Below are positions 50,641 through 58,932 of a DNA stretch of 64,000 bases, in pieces. Made by a program: the position numbers and the translations under genes. Under the pieces are notes generated by a model. The model saw nothing but the letters and a program-made list of their open reading frames with translations. It ran no database searches and was not told the origin of the DNA. Source of the stretch: UBA1366 sp047602575. Its GTDB lineage: Bacteria > Bacillota > Clostridia > Oscillospirales > Ruminococcaceae. The DNA lies in NCBI GenBank assembly GCA_047602575.1, contig JASGGY010000008.1, forward strand, positions 62,001 to 126,000, given 5' to 3'. Position 1 is the first letter of the stretch. Each line of letters starts with the position of its first letter.

Positions 50641-50676
50641 GTCTGTTTCTCCTTTTAATCCGTATGATTTGGGAAA

Positions 50677-50692
50677 TGTTTCACGTGAAACA
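50677..50692. promoter_or_regulatory. parS site 1
   Basis: Exact palindrome TGTTTCACGTGAAACA, the ParB (Spo0J) binding site of Firmicutes. Confidence 0.9.
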
Positions 50693-50713
50693 TTTTTCGC
50701 GCTGGCAGTTTTA

Positions 50714-51832
50714 TCACGGCGTGCTCATGTCAAACGGCGTTGTTTCGAGCGGCTGCTCGGTGGTGACATAATAAAATTCATCCGTATGATTTTCTCCATT
50801 TCCGGATGATCTGTTAAACTCAAAAACCATCTGCAACGCGTAACCGGACAGGATGGGAATGATCACAGCAAGCAGAAATGCAGCACCAAATCCGGAAGGC
50901 AGGATGCGGCGGGCAGGGATTTTCAGGATGAGCTTAACAAGCAGTGGGAGCAGGATTGTCAGGATCAATACAATCACCATCACATCGGCAACATATGCCG
51001 CGTAATGGGTGGAGTACACTACCTGGTCGAACAGCCAGGCAAGAAACAGGATGGCGGTCTGCGTGGTGTAGAGGACAAGCTTAGCTGTGTCGGCGCGATC
51101 ATTTCCGAGCAGTGCGCGGAAAACCGTTTTTTTCAGAAGCAGCGGCAATCCCAGGAACACCAGCGCACCGCAGAGCATCACCGGAAAGACATAACCGGTG
51201 TGAGCCATGATGAGGAGAAACGGCAGATACAAGGTTGTGAGCACCATGACGACCAGCGCCATCCGGATGTAGCGGATTTCTGTCAAAACCGCATCGGCGC
51301 GCAGGGAGTCCTCCGCTCCGTCGGGCAGCTCGGTTTCGTAGATCGCGGCGGCAAGCTTGTTATGTGCGGTGTAAATAAGGAAGCCGATGACCGCGTCTAT
51401 GGCAATGCCGCCGATGAGCAGGATGATGAGTAGTACCTCATCAACAAAATTTCTGCTCAGCAGAAACAGGACGAGCAATAGCAAGGCAACCCCCGCGATC
51501 GCCACCACCATCCCCAGCACACAGCGTGTTTTAAACGCGCGGATGCTGCCCGCCGCAAGCAGGCGGAGCTGTTTTTCCGTTTTCTTTGCGGTCTGGGTGT
51601 CGGCGCTTTCCTCACATGCGGTGGTGCGCCCGCCCTTGAGCAGCTCGTCGCAGGTGACATCGAAGATTTCCGCCAGTACCGGAATCAGCGTCAAATCCGG
51701 CATCGCTTCGTCGCGCTCCCACCGGCTGACGGCTTTGTCGGAGACATTCAGCTTCTCCGCCAGCGCGCTTTGCGTGTACCCGTTAGCTTTTCGCAGCACG
51801 CAGATAAACGCGCCCATTGTTTTCTTTTCCAT
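50714..51832 (-). CDS. XRE-type regulator fused to a membrane domain
   Basis: A 372-residue protein. Residues 5-66 are an XRE helix-turn-helix (GYTQSALAEKLNVSDKAVSR, then WERDEAMPDLTLIPVLAEIF). A linker to residue 95 leads into about six to seven membrane spans (105-130, 133-155, 190-210, 216-238, 255-275, 280-305, 315-335). The C-terminal 35 residues are polar. Such HTH-membrane fusions are common in Clostridia, often near transporters; ligand and targets are unknown. ATG 51832 follows AAAGGAG. It sits between parS sites 1 and 2. Confidence 0.8.
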   Translation of the reverse strand: MEKKTMGAFICVLRKANGYTQSALAEKLNVSDKAVSRWERDEAMPDLTLIPVLAEIFDVTCDELLKGGRTTACEESADTQTAKKTEKQLRLLAAGSIRAFKTRCVLGMVVAIAGVALLLLVLFLLSRNFVDEVLLIILLIGGIAIDAVIGFLIYTAHNKLAAAIYETELPDGAEDSLRADAVLTEIRYIRMALVVMVLTTLYLPFLLIMAHTGYVFPVMLCGALVFLGLPLLLKKTVFRALLGNDRADTAKLVLYTTQTAILFLAWLFDQVVYSTHYAAYVADVMVIVLILTILLPLLVKLILKIPARRILPSGFGAAFLLAVIIPILSGYALQMVFEFNRSSGNGENHTDEFYYVTTEQPLETTPFDMSTP

Positions 51833-51992
51833 AATAAACTCCTTTTCTCGGCTCTCGCCTTTTTGCGCAAATCGTGTTACGCTGGCATCATTCTACCAAA
51901 GCGAGAGTGAGAAGTCCACCCCGTCGTGCGGGAAAATCTCCCGCTGAGCGAGAATCGGACGTAAAAAGCGGCACTGCTTGGAATAAATTAAA

Positions 51993-52008
51993 TGTTTCAC
52001 GTGAAACA
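51993..52008. promoter_or_regulatory. parS site 2
   Basis: TGTTTCACGTGAAACA, between the XRE-membrane gene and the GH25 gene, touching the end of the latter. Confidence 0.9.
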
Positions 52009-52009
52009 T

Positions 52010-52759
52010 TTAACCGCCGGCAAACTTTGCAAAGTCAGCTGCTGTTCCGGAAAAGACGTTCAGGTCTATTTTATTTTCCGCACCGGAATAACCGTTCAGA
52101 CGCGCTTTGTCGGTATATTGCCAGAACGTCCATTCCACCTCCGATGGGCTCGTCCACACATTCCGGATCCAGACCGGACAATCGGGGAAATTCTCCTCCA
52201 GATAAAGCTTGTAGGAACGCGCGGTGGCATAAAGGACAGGCTTTTTACCGTAAGCGGTTTCGAGCGCAGAAATCAAACTTTGCAGCTCAGCACGGACAAT
52301 CGCTGGATCAGGCGGGTTCTCCTTGAATTTACCGTAAAGCTCTACATCCACAGCCGGCGGAAGTGCGTTAGCCGTCTTGGGGACTTGGCGGATAAAATTC
52401 TGCGCCTGACGATCGCCGGTGCTTTCAAAACTGAAAAAAAGATACGCGCCCACGCGCAGCCCGGCGGTGGCGGCTTGTGCGAAATTATCTTCAAAACGCG
52501 GATCGGTATAGGACGCGCCTTCGGTTGCTTTGATATATGCAAAACAAATGTCCTCGCCCGCAAGAGTCTGCCAATCAATTTTACCCTGATATTCGGACAC
52601 ATCCACACCGCGCACAGGGTAATCTTGTCGGGATGGGTCGTTCATTGGAATCACACCGAAAGCAACCAACAATGCGGCGACAGCAAATGTAATCACAAGT
52701 CCGGCTGCGACGACGAAAAGTGTCGCGCGTTTATGAAGCAGGGGTTTCCCGCATAACAT
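52010..52759 (-). CDS. membrane-anchored GH25 lysozyme
   Basis: A 249-residue muramidase with an N-terminal anchor (about residues 14-40). The GH25 domain shows VRGVDVSEYQGKIDWQTLAG, CFAYIKATEGASYTDPRF, PAVDVELYGKF (catalytic acidic pair) and WTFWQYTDKARLNGY, ending KIDLNVFSG. It lacks the Fn3 arms of the other GH25 enzyme at 32965-35379. ATG 52759 lies 9 bases after the serS stop, without an obvious ribosome binding site, suggesting coupling to serS. Confidence 0.85.
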   Translation of the reverse strand: MLCGKPLLHKRATLFVVAAGLVITFAVAALLVAFGVIPMNDPSRQDYPVRGVDVSEYQGKIDWQTLAGEDICFAYIKATEGASYTDPRFEDNFAQAATAGLRVGAYLFFSFESTGDRQAQNFIRQVPKTANALPPAVDVELYGKFKENPPDPAIVRAELQSLISALETAYGKKPVLYATARSYKLYLEENFPDCPVWIRNVWTSPSEVEWTFWQYTDKARLNGYSGAENKIDLNVFSGTAADFAKFAGG

Positions 52760-52768
52760 ACCCACAGT

Positions 52769-54049
52769 TTAACGAATGGTATCTTTGCCGCCCATATACA
52801 TCCGGAGTGCTTGCGGGATTTTTACAGAACCATCAGCATTTAAGTTGTTTTCAAGAAATGCAATCAGCATACGCGGGGGCGCGACGACGGTATTGTTGAG
52901 GGTGTGGGCAAAGTATTTCGCGCCGTCCTTGTCCTTGACGCGGATGCCGAGCCTGCGGGCTTGTGCGTCGCCAAGGTTTGAGCAGCTACCCACCTCGAAA
53001 TATTTCCGCTGGCGGGGCGACCATGCTTCGACATCGATGCTCTTTACTTTCAGGTCGGCAAGGTCGCCGGAGCAGCATTCCAATGTCCGAACGGGAACAT
53101 CCAGCGTACGGAAAAATTCCACCGTGTAGGTGTAGAGCTTTTCAAACCATGTGGAGCTTTCCTCAGGCTTGCAAACAACGATCATTTCCTGCTTTTCAAA
53201 CTGGTGGATGCGGTAAACGCCGCGCTCCTCGATGCCGTGCGCGCCGACTTCTTTCCGGAAACAGGGGGAGTAGCTGGTGAGGGTTTTTGGCAGCTCCTCC
53301 TCGGGGAGGATGGTGACGATGAATCGCCCGATCATGGAGTGCTCGCTTGTGCCGATGAGGTAGAGGTCCTCGCCCTCGATTTTGTACATCATACCTTCCA
53401 TTTCCGCAAAGCTCATGACGCCGGTCACGACGTCGCTGCGGATCATGTAGGGCGGGATGCAGTAAGTGAAGCCCTTGTCGATCATGAAGTCGCGCGCGTA
53501 GGACAGAATCGCGGAATGCAGGCGCGCGATGTCGCCGGTGAGGTAATAGAAGCCGTTGCCGCTGGTTTTGCGGGCGCTGTCGATGTCGATGCCGCGCAGG
53601 TTCTCCATGATTTCCACGTGATAGGGAACGGCGAATTCCGGCACGACCGGCTCGCCGAAGCGTTCAACTTCCACATTCTCGCTGTCGTCCTTGCCGATGG
53701 GCACGTCGTCGCCGATGATGTTGGGGATCACCAGCATGATCTTCCGGATTTGCTCCTCATACTCCGCTTCGAGCTTCGTCAGCTCCGCAAGCTCGTCCGC
53801 CATCGCAGTGACCTGCGCCTTGATCTGCTCCGCTTCTTCGCGCTGACCCTTTGCCATCAGCCCGCCGATCTGCTTGCTTAACACATTGCGCTGGTTGCGC
53901 AGGTCGTCGCAGCGCGTTTTTGCGGCGCGGAATTTCACATCAAGCTCCAGCACCTCATCAACGAGAGGTAGCTTTGCGTCCTGGAATTTCTTCCGGATGT
54001 TCTCTTTCACAGCCTCCGGTTCTGCCCGGAGAAATTTCATGTCTAACAT
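52769..54049 (-). CDS. serS: seryl-tRNA synthetase
   Basis: A 426-residue class II synthetase that charges tRNA-Ser. The N-terminal 100 residues form the tRNA-binding coiled coil (RDQRN-like RCDDLRNQRNVLSKQIGGLM). Core motifs are TSEHSMIGRF, CFRKEVGAHGIEERGVYRIH with FEKQE, and the C-terminal motif 3 region NTVVAPPRMLIAFLENN. Full length and intact. GAAAGG precedes ATG 54049. No T-box is seen upstream: only 36 bases separate it from the HAD gene, so it is part of that operon. Confidence 0.95.
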   Translation of the reverse strand: MLDMKFLRAEPEAVKENIRKKFQDAKLPLVDEVLELDVKFRAAKTRCDDLRNQRNVLSKQIGGLMAKGQREEAEQIKAQVTAMADELAELTKLEAEYEEQIRKIMLVIPNIIGDDVPIGKDDSENVEVERFGEPVVPEFAVPYHVEIMENLRGIDIDSARKTSGNGFYYLTGDIARLHSAILSYARDFMIDKGFTYCIPPYMIRSDVVTGVMSFAEMEGMMYKIEGEDLYLIGTSEHSMIGRFIVTILPEEELPKTLTSYSPCFRKEVGAHGIEERGVYRIHQFEKQEMIVVCKPEESSTWFEKLYTYTVEFFRTLDVPVRTLECCSGDLADLKVKSIDVEAWSPRQRKYFEVGSCSNLGDAQARRLGIRVKDKDGAKYFAHTLNNTVVAPPRMLIAFLENNLNADGSVKIPQALRMYMGGKDTIR

Positions 54050-54085
54050 GATAAACTTCCTTTCATAAAGCCGTCACCGGCGTAA

Positions 54086-54781
54086 TTAACTGAAATATTC
54101 CCACAGCTCCGCAAGGCTGCGGATGGCGGGTTTCTGGGCTGCGCCGTCGGTTTGCTTGCGGTCGATCCGCAGAAATCCGCAGCCTGCGCGCGCGGCGGTC
54201 AGCTTGTCCTTTTCCTCGTCGCCCACAAGCAGAACCTCGGATGCTGCAACGCCCAATTTCTCACAGATCAGCTGCATTCCCGCGGGGTTCGGCTTCCGGA
54301 ACCCGCAGATCTGCGATGATACGTAACAATCCAGCTGCGCGAGCAGCTCCCCGATACACGGCACGAAAAGGGAATCCGGCATTGCCGATGGCAAATCCGT
54401 CAGTGCGGCGGTGTGAATGCCCATCTCTTTCAGACTTTTCAGGCACGGCACGGCGTCGGAATAAATCATACTCCGCAGCTTCATTCCCTCAAAAAACAGC
54501 GCGACGCATTCCTCAATCGGCGGCGCATCGCAGAACGGCGAAAGGACTTCTGAGAAAATAAACGCTGGTGTGTATTCCACCTCGCGGTAAAAAAGCCGCG
54601 GATTAAATCTTTTCAATCGCTCACAGGCTTCGTGAATTTGCGCATCTCCAAGCCCAAGCCGCATTTTTTTGCTCAGGTTGGAAAACCCCGCGGCATAAAA
54701 ATCCACCCAGCACTGCGGCATTCCGACGTATTCCATGAGCGTTCCGCCGAGGTCGAACACCACGGCTTTTACGCCACTCAC
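54086..54781 (-). CDS. HAD-family hydrolase
   Basis: A 231-residue HAD protein. Motif I FDLGGTLMEY keeps the nucleophile Asp, but the usual second Asp is Gly. The others are TDLPSAM (motif II), K in FRKPNPAGM (III) and LLVGDEEKDKLTAARAG (IV). The Gly change occurs in natural HAD members, so activity is possible but substrate is unknown. ATG 54781 overlaps the Nudix gene stop (ATGA), showing tight coupling. Confidence 0.8.
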   Translation of the reverse strand: MSGVKAVVFDLGGTLMEYVGMPQCWVDFYAAGFSNLSKKMRLGLGDAQIHEACERLKRFNPRLFYREVEYTPAFIFSEVLSPFCDAPPIEECVALFFEGMKLRSMIYSDAVPCLKSLKEMGIHTAALTDLPSAMPDSLFVPCIGELLAQLDCYVSSQICGFRKPNPAGMQLICEKLGVAASEVLLVGDEEKDKLTAARAGCGFLRIDRKQTDGAAQKPAIRSLAELWEYFS

Positions 54782-55281
54782 AGCGCACGCTCCTCGATCA
54801 TTCTGAACACAGCTTCCCCCGTATCCTTGTCACGCACGCTGGAATAAACATGATATCGCACCGTGCCGTCAAAGGCGAAATAGGCATCCAGTCGCACCCT
54901 GTGCGCGGGGTCGGTCACAAGCGTTCTGCATTCCTTCGGCGAAAACCAGCCGCTCTCGGCGTTTTCCTCGGACGGTGCGGGCTCACCGCCGGCATACGCA
55001 CAGATAAAATCCAGCATCAGCTTCGTCGGAATCACATCCACGCCGTTATAACCCGGGTAGGACGCCACGTTGGTTGACACGCAGAACAGCGTCTGCACCG
55101 CCGTCGTCACGCCGGTTTCCTCGGCAATTTCCCGCGCCAGCCCGTCGGTGACGCTCTCGCCGTTTTCGATTATCCCGCCGGGAAACACCCAGCCGTGCTT
55201 ATGGTGCTTCACCAGAAGTAGTTTGCCCGCCGGATCGGTAACAATGCCCCCTGCGGCGACGACATGGGTCGGCAGCTTCAT
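54778..55281 (-). CDS. Nudix hydrolase
   Basis: A 167-residue enzyme with Nudix box GGIIENGESVTDGLAREIAE then ETG (about residues 35-57). The N-terminus AAGGIVTDPAGKLLLVKHHK is typical of MutT-like proteins that clean up nucleotides. Substrate unknown. It starts at ATG 55281, 22 bases from parS site 3, and shares an operon with the HAD gene and serS. Confidence 0.82.
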   Translation of the reverse strand: MKLPTHVVAAGGIVTDPAGKLLLVKHHKHGWVFPGGIIENGESVTDGLAREIAEETGVTTAVQTLFCVSTNVASYPGYNGVDVIPTKLMLDFICAYAGGEPAPSEENAESGWFSPKECRTLVTDPAHRVRLDAYFAFDGTVRYHVYSSVRDKDTGEAVFRMIEERAL

Positions 55282-55302
55282 CTGCGTTCCTCCTGTTCGA
55301 AA

Positions 55303-55318
55303 TGTTTCACGTGAAACA
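55303..55318. promoter_or_regulatory. parS site 3
   Basis: TGTTTCACGTGAAACA, between parB and the Nudix gene. Confidence 0.9.
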
Positions 55319-55349
55319 TTTTCTCTTGTCTTGCTCCGTAAATAAAGAT

Positions 55350-55365
55350 TGTTTCACGTGAAACA
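55350..55365. promoter_or_regulatory. parS site 4
   Basis: TGTTTCACGTGAAACA, 31 bases after site 3 and immediately downstream of the parB stop. Confidence 0.9.
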
Positions 55366-55368
55366 TTT

Positions 55369-56262
55369 TTAGCGGCTCTCGGGATAAGCAACGTCGATCT
55401 CCGCTTCGGCGAGAATTTTCGCGATTGCCTTCAGCTCAGCCACATCGTGGAGAGAAATCTGCAGCACCGACGAGCCGTCCGGCTTGCCGTGCACGCGGAT
55501 GCGCTTACCGAGGATGTCGTTCAGACTCAGCTCGACCTCCTTGAAGATGGAAACGGAGGACTTCGGCTGCCGAGATGGGGTTTCCGCGTCCGGCGCTTCG
55601 CCTTTGAGTTCCTTATAAACCACCGCTTCGGTCTGGCGGACGGACAAATCCTCCATCACCACGCGCATTGCGACGCGTTTGCGGGTTTCCTCATCGGCGA
55701 TTCCGGCGATGACCTTCGCGTGGCCGGTCGTCATGTTTCCGCGGCGAAGGTGCTCCTTTGTCGTTTCATCTAAAGTAAGAAGCCGCAGCGCATTCGCCAC
55801 CGTCGGGCGGGACTTTCCGATTGCTTCGGCGACCTGCGCCTGCGTCATGCCGAATTCTTCCATCAGATTCTGATAGCCGAGCGCTTCCTCGATGGGATTC
55901 AAATCCTCGCGTTGGAGGTTCTCGATCAGCGCGATCTGCATCGCAGTTTTGTCGTCAAGCTCCTTGATCAGCACGGGAACCTCGCTCAGCCCCGCCATCC
56001 GCGACGCACGCCAGCGACGTTCCCCCGCGACAATCTGGTAATATCCGTCCGCGATCGGGCGCACCAGAATCGGCTGCAAAACGCCATGAATCCGGATGGA
56101 TTCCGCCAGCGACAGGATCGCTTCATCATCAAAATCCGTCCGCGGCTGCGCCTTGTTCGGCTCAATCTGCGAGAGCCGCAGCGTAGAGCCGGCGTTGCGC
56201 CGTGTGTCCTCGTTGTCATAGAAAAGCGCATCCATGCCTTTTCCGAGCTTCAATTTTCCCAT
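55369..56262 (-). CDS. parB: chromosome partition protein ParB (Spo0J)
   Basis: A 297-residue CTP-dependent DNA clamp that loads at parS and recruits SMC. It has an N-terminal basic patch (MGKLKLGKGMDALF), a CTP-binding region with GERRWRASRMAG and ENLQREDLNPIEEA, an HTH (QAQVAEAIGKSRPTVANALR) and a C-terminal dimer domain. The recognition residues (SRP..., TTGH) match ParB and not Noc. Four bases separate it from parA. Six of seven parS sites lie within about 5 kb. Confidence 0.95.
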   Translation of the reverse strand: MGKLKLGKGMDALFYDNEDTRRNAGSTLRLSQIEPNKAQPRTDFDDEAILSLAESIRIHGVLQPILVRPIADGYYQIVAGERRWRASRMAGLSEVPVLIKELDDKTAMQIALIENLQREDLNPIEEALGYQNLMEEFGMTQAQVAEAIGKSRPTVANALRLLTLDETTKEHLRRGNMTTGHAKVIAGIADEETRKRVAMRVVMEDLSVRQTEAVVYKELKGEAPDAETPSRQPKSSVSIFKEVELSLNDILGKRIRVHGKPDGSSVLQISLHDVAELKAIAKILAEAEIDVAYPESR

Positions 56263-56265
56263 CCG

Positions 56266-57051
56266 TTACCCCTCTTTTCTCAAACGCTTCTTTTCCCGCC
56301 GCATCAGCTCTTTGGCAAGCTCCTCATACGCCTTTGTGCCCTTTGCTTTCTTGTCGTAATACAAGCAGGGCTTCCCGAAGCTGGGCGCTTCCGACAGCGC
56401 GATGTTGCGCGGTATCACCGTTTCAAACACATTCTTTGCAAAAAACTTTTTAACCTCGTCCGCAACCTGCAGCGTCAGGTTGTAACGGGGGACATACATT
56501 GTGAAAAGGATTCCTTCAATCTCCAGATTTGGGTTCGCGTGCTCCTGAATCCGCCGGATTGTGTCGCGGATTTCCACCAAACCCTCCAGCGAAAGAAACT
56601 CACACAACATCGGGATGATCACCGAATCCGCCGCCGTCAGCGCGTTTGTCGTGAGCATATCAAGACTCGGCGGGCAATCAATGAGGATGTAATCATAGTC
56701 CGGTTTCAGCGGTAAAAGCACCATTTTCAGCCGCTTGACGCGGTTTTCCATTTCTAGCATTTCCACTGTCGTCGCTGCCAGATTGGTCTTTGCCGGAATC
56801 ACCGAAACGCCCTTGAACTGCGTAGCGACGATCGCTTCCACCCCGCGGCACTCCCCGAGGATGACCTCATAGACGGTGTTGCGGATGCTTTTTTTGCTGA
56901 TCCCGAAGCTGGTGGTCGTGTTGCCCTGCGGATCAAAATCCACAATCAGGATCTTTTTTCCCTTGTCGCCGAGCGCGGCGGCTAAATTGACGGCGGTTGT
57001 GGATTTTCCCACGCCGCCCTTCTGGTTGGCAACAGCAATGATCCTTCCCAT
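56266..57051 (-). CDS. parA: chromosome partition ATPase ParA (Soj)
   Basis: A 261-residue Walker-type ATPase that positions ParB-parS complexes and, in Firmicutes, also affects DnaA. It shows the deviant Walker A KGGVGKSTTAVNLA (residue 11), IVDFDPQGNTT (Walker A') and YILIDCPPSLDMLTTNAL (Walker B). Full length. It forms an operon with parB. The next gene upstream, noc, is separated by 175 bases holding two parS sites. Confidence 0.95.
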   Translation of the reverse strand: MGRIIAVANQKGGVGKSTTAVNLAAALGDKGKKILIVDFDPQGNTTTSFGISKKSIRNTVYEVILGECRGVEAIVATQFKGVSVIPAKTNLAATTVEMLEMENRVKRLKMVLLPLKPDYDYILIDCPPSLDMLTTNALTAADSVIIPMLCEFLSLEGLVEIRDTIRRIQEHANPNLEIEGILFTMYVPRYNLTLQVADEVKKFFAKNVFETVIPRNIALSEAPSFGKPCLYYDKKAKGTKAYEELAKELMRREKKRLRKEG

Positions 57052-57165
57052 CCATCAACCAACTTTCCTAATAAAAATAGTTAAGCCGTACAATTGTCCG
57101 ACTTAACTATTATAGCATGATTTTTTTCCTTTGAAAAGGGGTTTATCGAAAATTTCTGTGTAAAA

Positions 57166-57181
57166 TGTTTCACGTGAAACA
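57166..57181. promoter_or_regulatory. parS site 5
   Basis: TGTTTCACGTGAAACA, upstream of parA. Confidence 0.9.
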
Positions 57182-57209
57182 ATTCGTGTACCGCATCCGG
57201 CATTGAAAA

Positions 57210-57225
57210 TGTTTCACGTGAAACA
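57210..57225. promoter_or_regulatory. parS site 6
   Basis: TGTTTCACGTGAAACA, ending one base before the noc stop codon; 28 bases from site 5. Confidence 0.9.
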
Positions 57226-57226
57226 T

Positions 57227-58060
57227 TTACGACTCTGTCAACTCCGTCTGATGCTCCGCACCCTCCACCGGGATGGTGATCACATATTCAATGAATCCCT
57301 GCGTCTGCGTTTTCCGTGCGTTTGCCGCAACCCCTGCCAGCTTCATGATTTCCACCGCTTTGTTGATGGTGTTCATAAAAAGCCGCACATCCTTAAGCAC
57401 CACCGCACGCTTTTTATAACTCGACTTCAACTTTTCCTTTTCCAGGACCTTTTGTATGTACGCTTCGGTTTTCTCAACGTTCAGCCCGAATTGCGCGATT
57501 TTTTCCAGCACCTCGATGCGCAGCTCCGGCGTACCGAGCTTGAGCAGCGCCCGCGCGTGGCGCTCCGTCAGGCAAAGCCCCGAGATCACCTGCCGTTCTT
57601 CCTCCGTCAGGCGCAGAAGACGCAGCTTGTTCGCCACCGTGGACTGCGCCATGCCGAGTCGGATCGCAACATCCTCCTGTGTCATGCCGAAGATTTTTAT
57701 GAGGTTGTCGATCGCTTCCGCTTCCTCAAAAAACGTCAGATCCTCGCGCTGCAGATTCTCAATCAGCGCCAGCAGCGCGGAATTTCGCTCTGTCATCTCC
57801 ATCACGATGCACGGCACCGTCCGCAGACCGGCAAGCTTTGCTGCGCGCAGCCTGCGCTCGCCGGACACAAGCTCGTATTTGTCGCCTGTCTGCCGGACGG
57901 TCAACGGCTGCAGAATGCCGTCCTGTGCGATACTTTTCGCCAGCTGCGTCAGCTCGTTCGTGTCAAAGAAGCGGCGCGGCTGATGAGGGTTGGGCTTGAT
58001 GAAGCCGATGTGCAGCTCCAGAACGCGGTTCACCTGCTTTTGCTTTGTTAGAATGCTCAT
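57227..58060 (-). CDS. noc: nucleoid occlusion protein Noc
   Basis: A 277-residue ParB paralogue that keeps division away from the nucleoid. It has the CTP-binding motifs GERRLRAAKLAGLRT and ENLQREDLTFFEEA and an HTH QEDVAIRLGMAQSTVANKLR. The residues that separate Noc from ParB binding (AQS, ANK, TERHAR) are of the Noc type, so it should prefer ATTTCCCGGGAAAT-like sites over parS. The N-terminal amphipathic membrane helix known from Noc is not obvious (MSILTKQKQVNRVLEL). ATG 58060 has GAAAGG at 9 nt; ATG 58069 touches it. Confidence 0.88.
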   Translation of the reverse strand: MSILTKQKQVNRVLELHIGFIKPNPHQPRRFFDTNELTQLAKSIAQDGILQPLTVRQTGDKYELVSGERRLRAAKLAGLRTVPCIVMEMTERNSALLALIENLQREDLTFFEEAEAIDNLIKIFGMTQEDVAIRLGMAQSTVANKLRLLRLTEEERQVISGLCLTERHARALLKLGTPELRIEVLEKIAQFGLNVEKTEAYIQKVLEKEKLKSSYKKRAVVLKDVRLFMNTINKAVEIMKLAGVAANARKTQTQGFIEYVITIPVEGAEHQTELTES

Positions 58061-58200
58061 ATTTCTCATCCTTTCCGGAACAGAAAAAGCCTGTCCATGT
58101 TCATCATAACACAGTCAGGCAATTATTTCCATAAAAGATTCCGCCGTTTTTTCGTCGGTTTTTTCGTAAAAACAACGTCTTGTGAGGGCTTGTCCGATGA

Positions 58201-58932
58201 TCACAGCGGATTTTTTGTCATCATCCCTTTGTTTCGGGGGAAACTGCGCGGTGTGTGCGTAATTTTCCGGATCGCAATCAGCGCGCGCGGGCTTCCGTCC
58301 GGCAGCGCGTAGGTCTGCACCGATTCAATCTGCCCGCCCAGAATCTTCAGTGCGGGCTTCGCGGCATTGGTTTCGTCCTCGCTGTCGCCGCCCTTCATCG
58401 CCAGAAACACCCCGCCCACACGCACAAACGGCAGGCAGTATTCCGCCAGCGCCGGCAAAAACGCAACCGCCCGCGCCGTCGCAACGTCGCATTTTTCCCG
58501 CAGCGCCGGTGCGCGCGCCGCATCCTCCGCACGCGCGTGGATGGCAACGGCATCGAGCTTCAGCGCGTCAGACAGCGTTTTTAAGAAATTCACTCGCTTG
58601 TTCAGGCTGTCAATGAGCGTGATGTTCAGGTCGCCGCGCAAAATTTTCAGCGGACAAGCCGGAAAGCCCGCGCCCGTTCCGATGTCAAACACCCGCGCGC
58701 CCGGCGGGATTTCCGCAAGCTTTGTCAGCAGCGCGCTGTCAAGAAAATGCTTCACCGCGATTTCCGCAGGCTCAGTGATTGCCGTCAGGTTCATCCGGCT
58801 GTTCCAGTCGAGCAGAATCGCCGCATATTGCGCGAACTTCTCCGCCGCTTCGTCGGAAAGCCCCAGCCCCGCCGATGCAAACACCGCGCGCAGCCGCTCA
58901 TTTCCAAGAAAATATTCCTCTGTTGTCATCAT
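58201..58932 (-). CDS. rsmG: 16S rRNA (guanine-N7) methyltransferase RsmG
   Basis: A 243-residue SAM-dependent enzyme that methylates G527 of 16S rRNA. It shows LLDWNSRMNLTAITEPAEIA, HFLDSALL, the SAM loop VFDIGTGAGFPACPLKI, LIDSLNKRVNFL and ATARAVAFLPALAEYCLP. It starts in an ATGA overlap with the mnmG stop. Length is normal. Confidence 0.95.
   Translation of the reverse strand: MMTTEEYFLGNERLRAVFASAGLGLSDEAAEKFAQYAAILLDWNSRMNLTAITEPAEIAVKHFLDSALLTKLAEIPPGARVFDIGTGAGFPACPLKILRGDLNITLIDSLNKRVNFLKTLSDALKLDAVAIHARAEDAARAPALREKCDVATARAVAFLPALAEYCLPFVRVGGVFLAMKGGDSEDETNAAKPALKILGGQIESVQTYALPDGSPRALIAIRKITHTPRSFPRNKGMMTKNPL

Noticed and set aside
57052..57226. Possible origin of replication in the parA-noc gap
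   Set aside because: The gap holds two parS sites and a likely parA promoter region, but no cluster of DnaA boxes; gene order places oriC beyond 64000.
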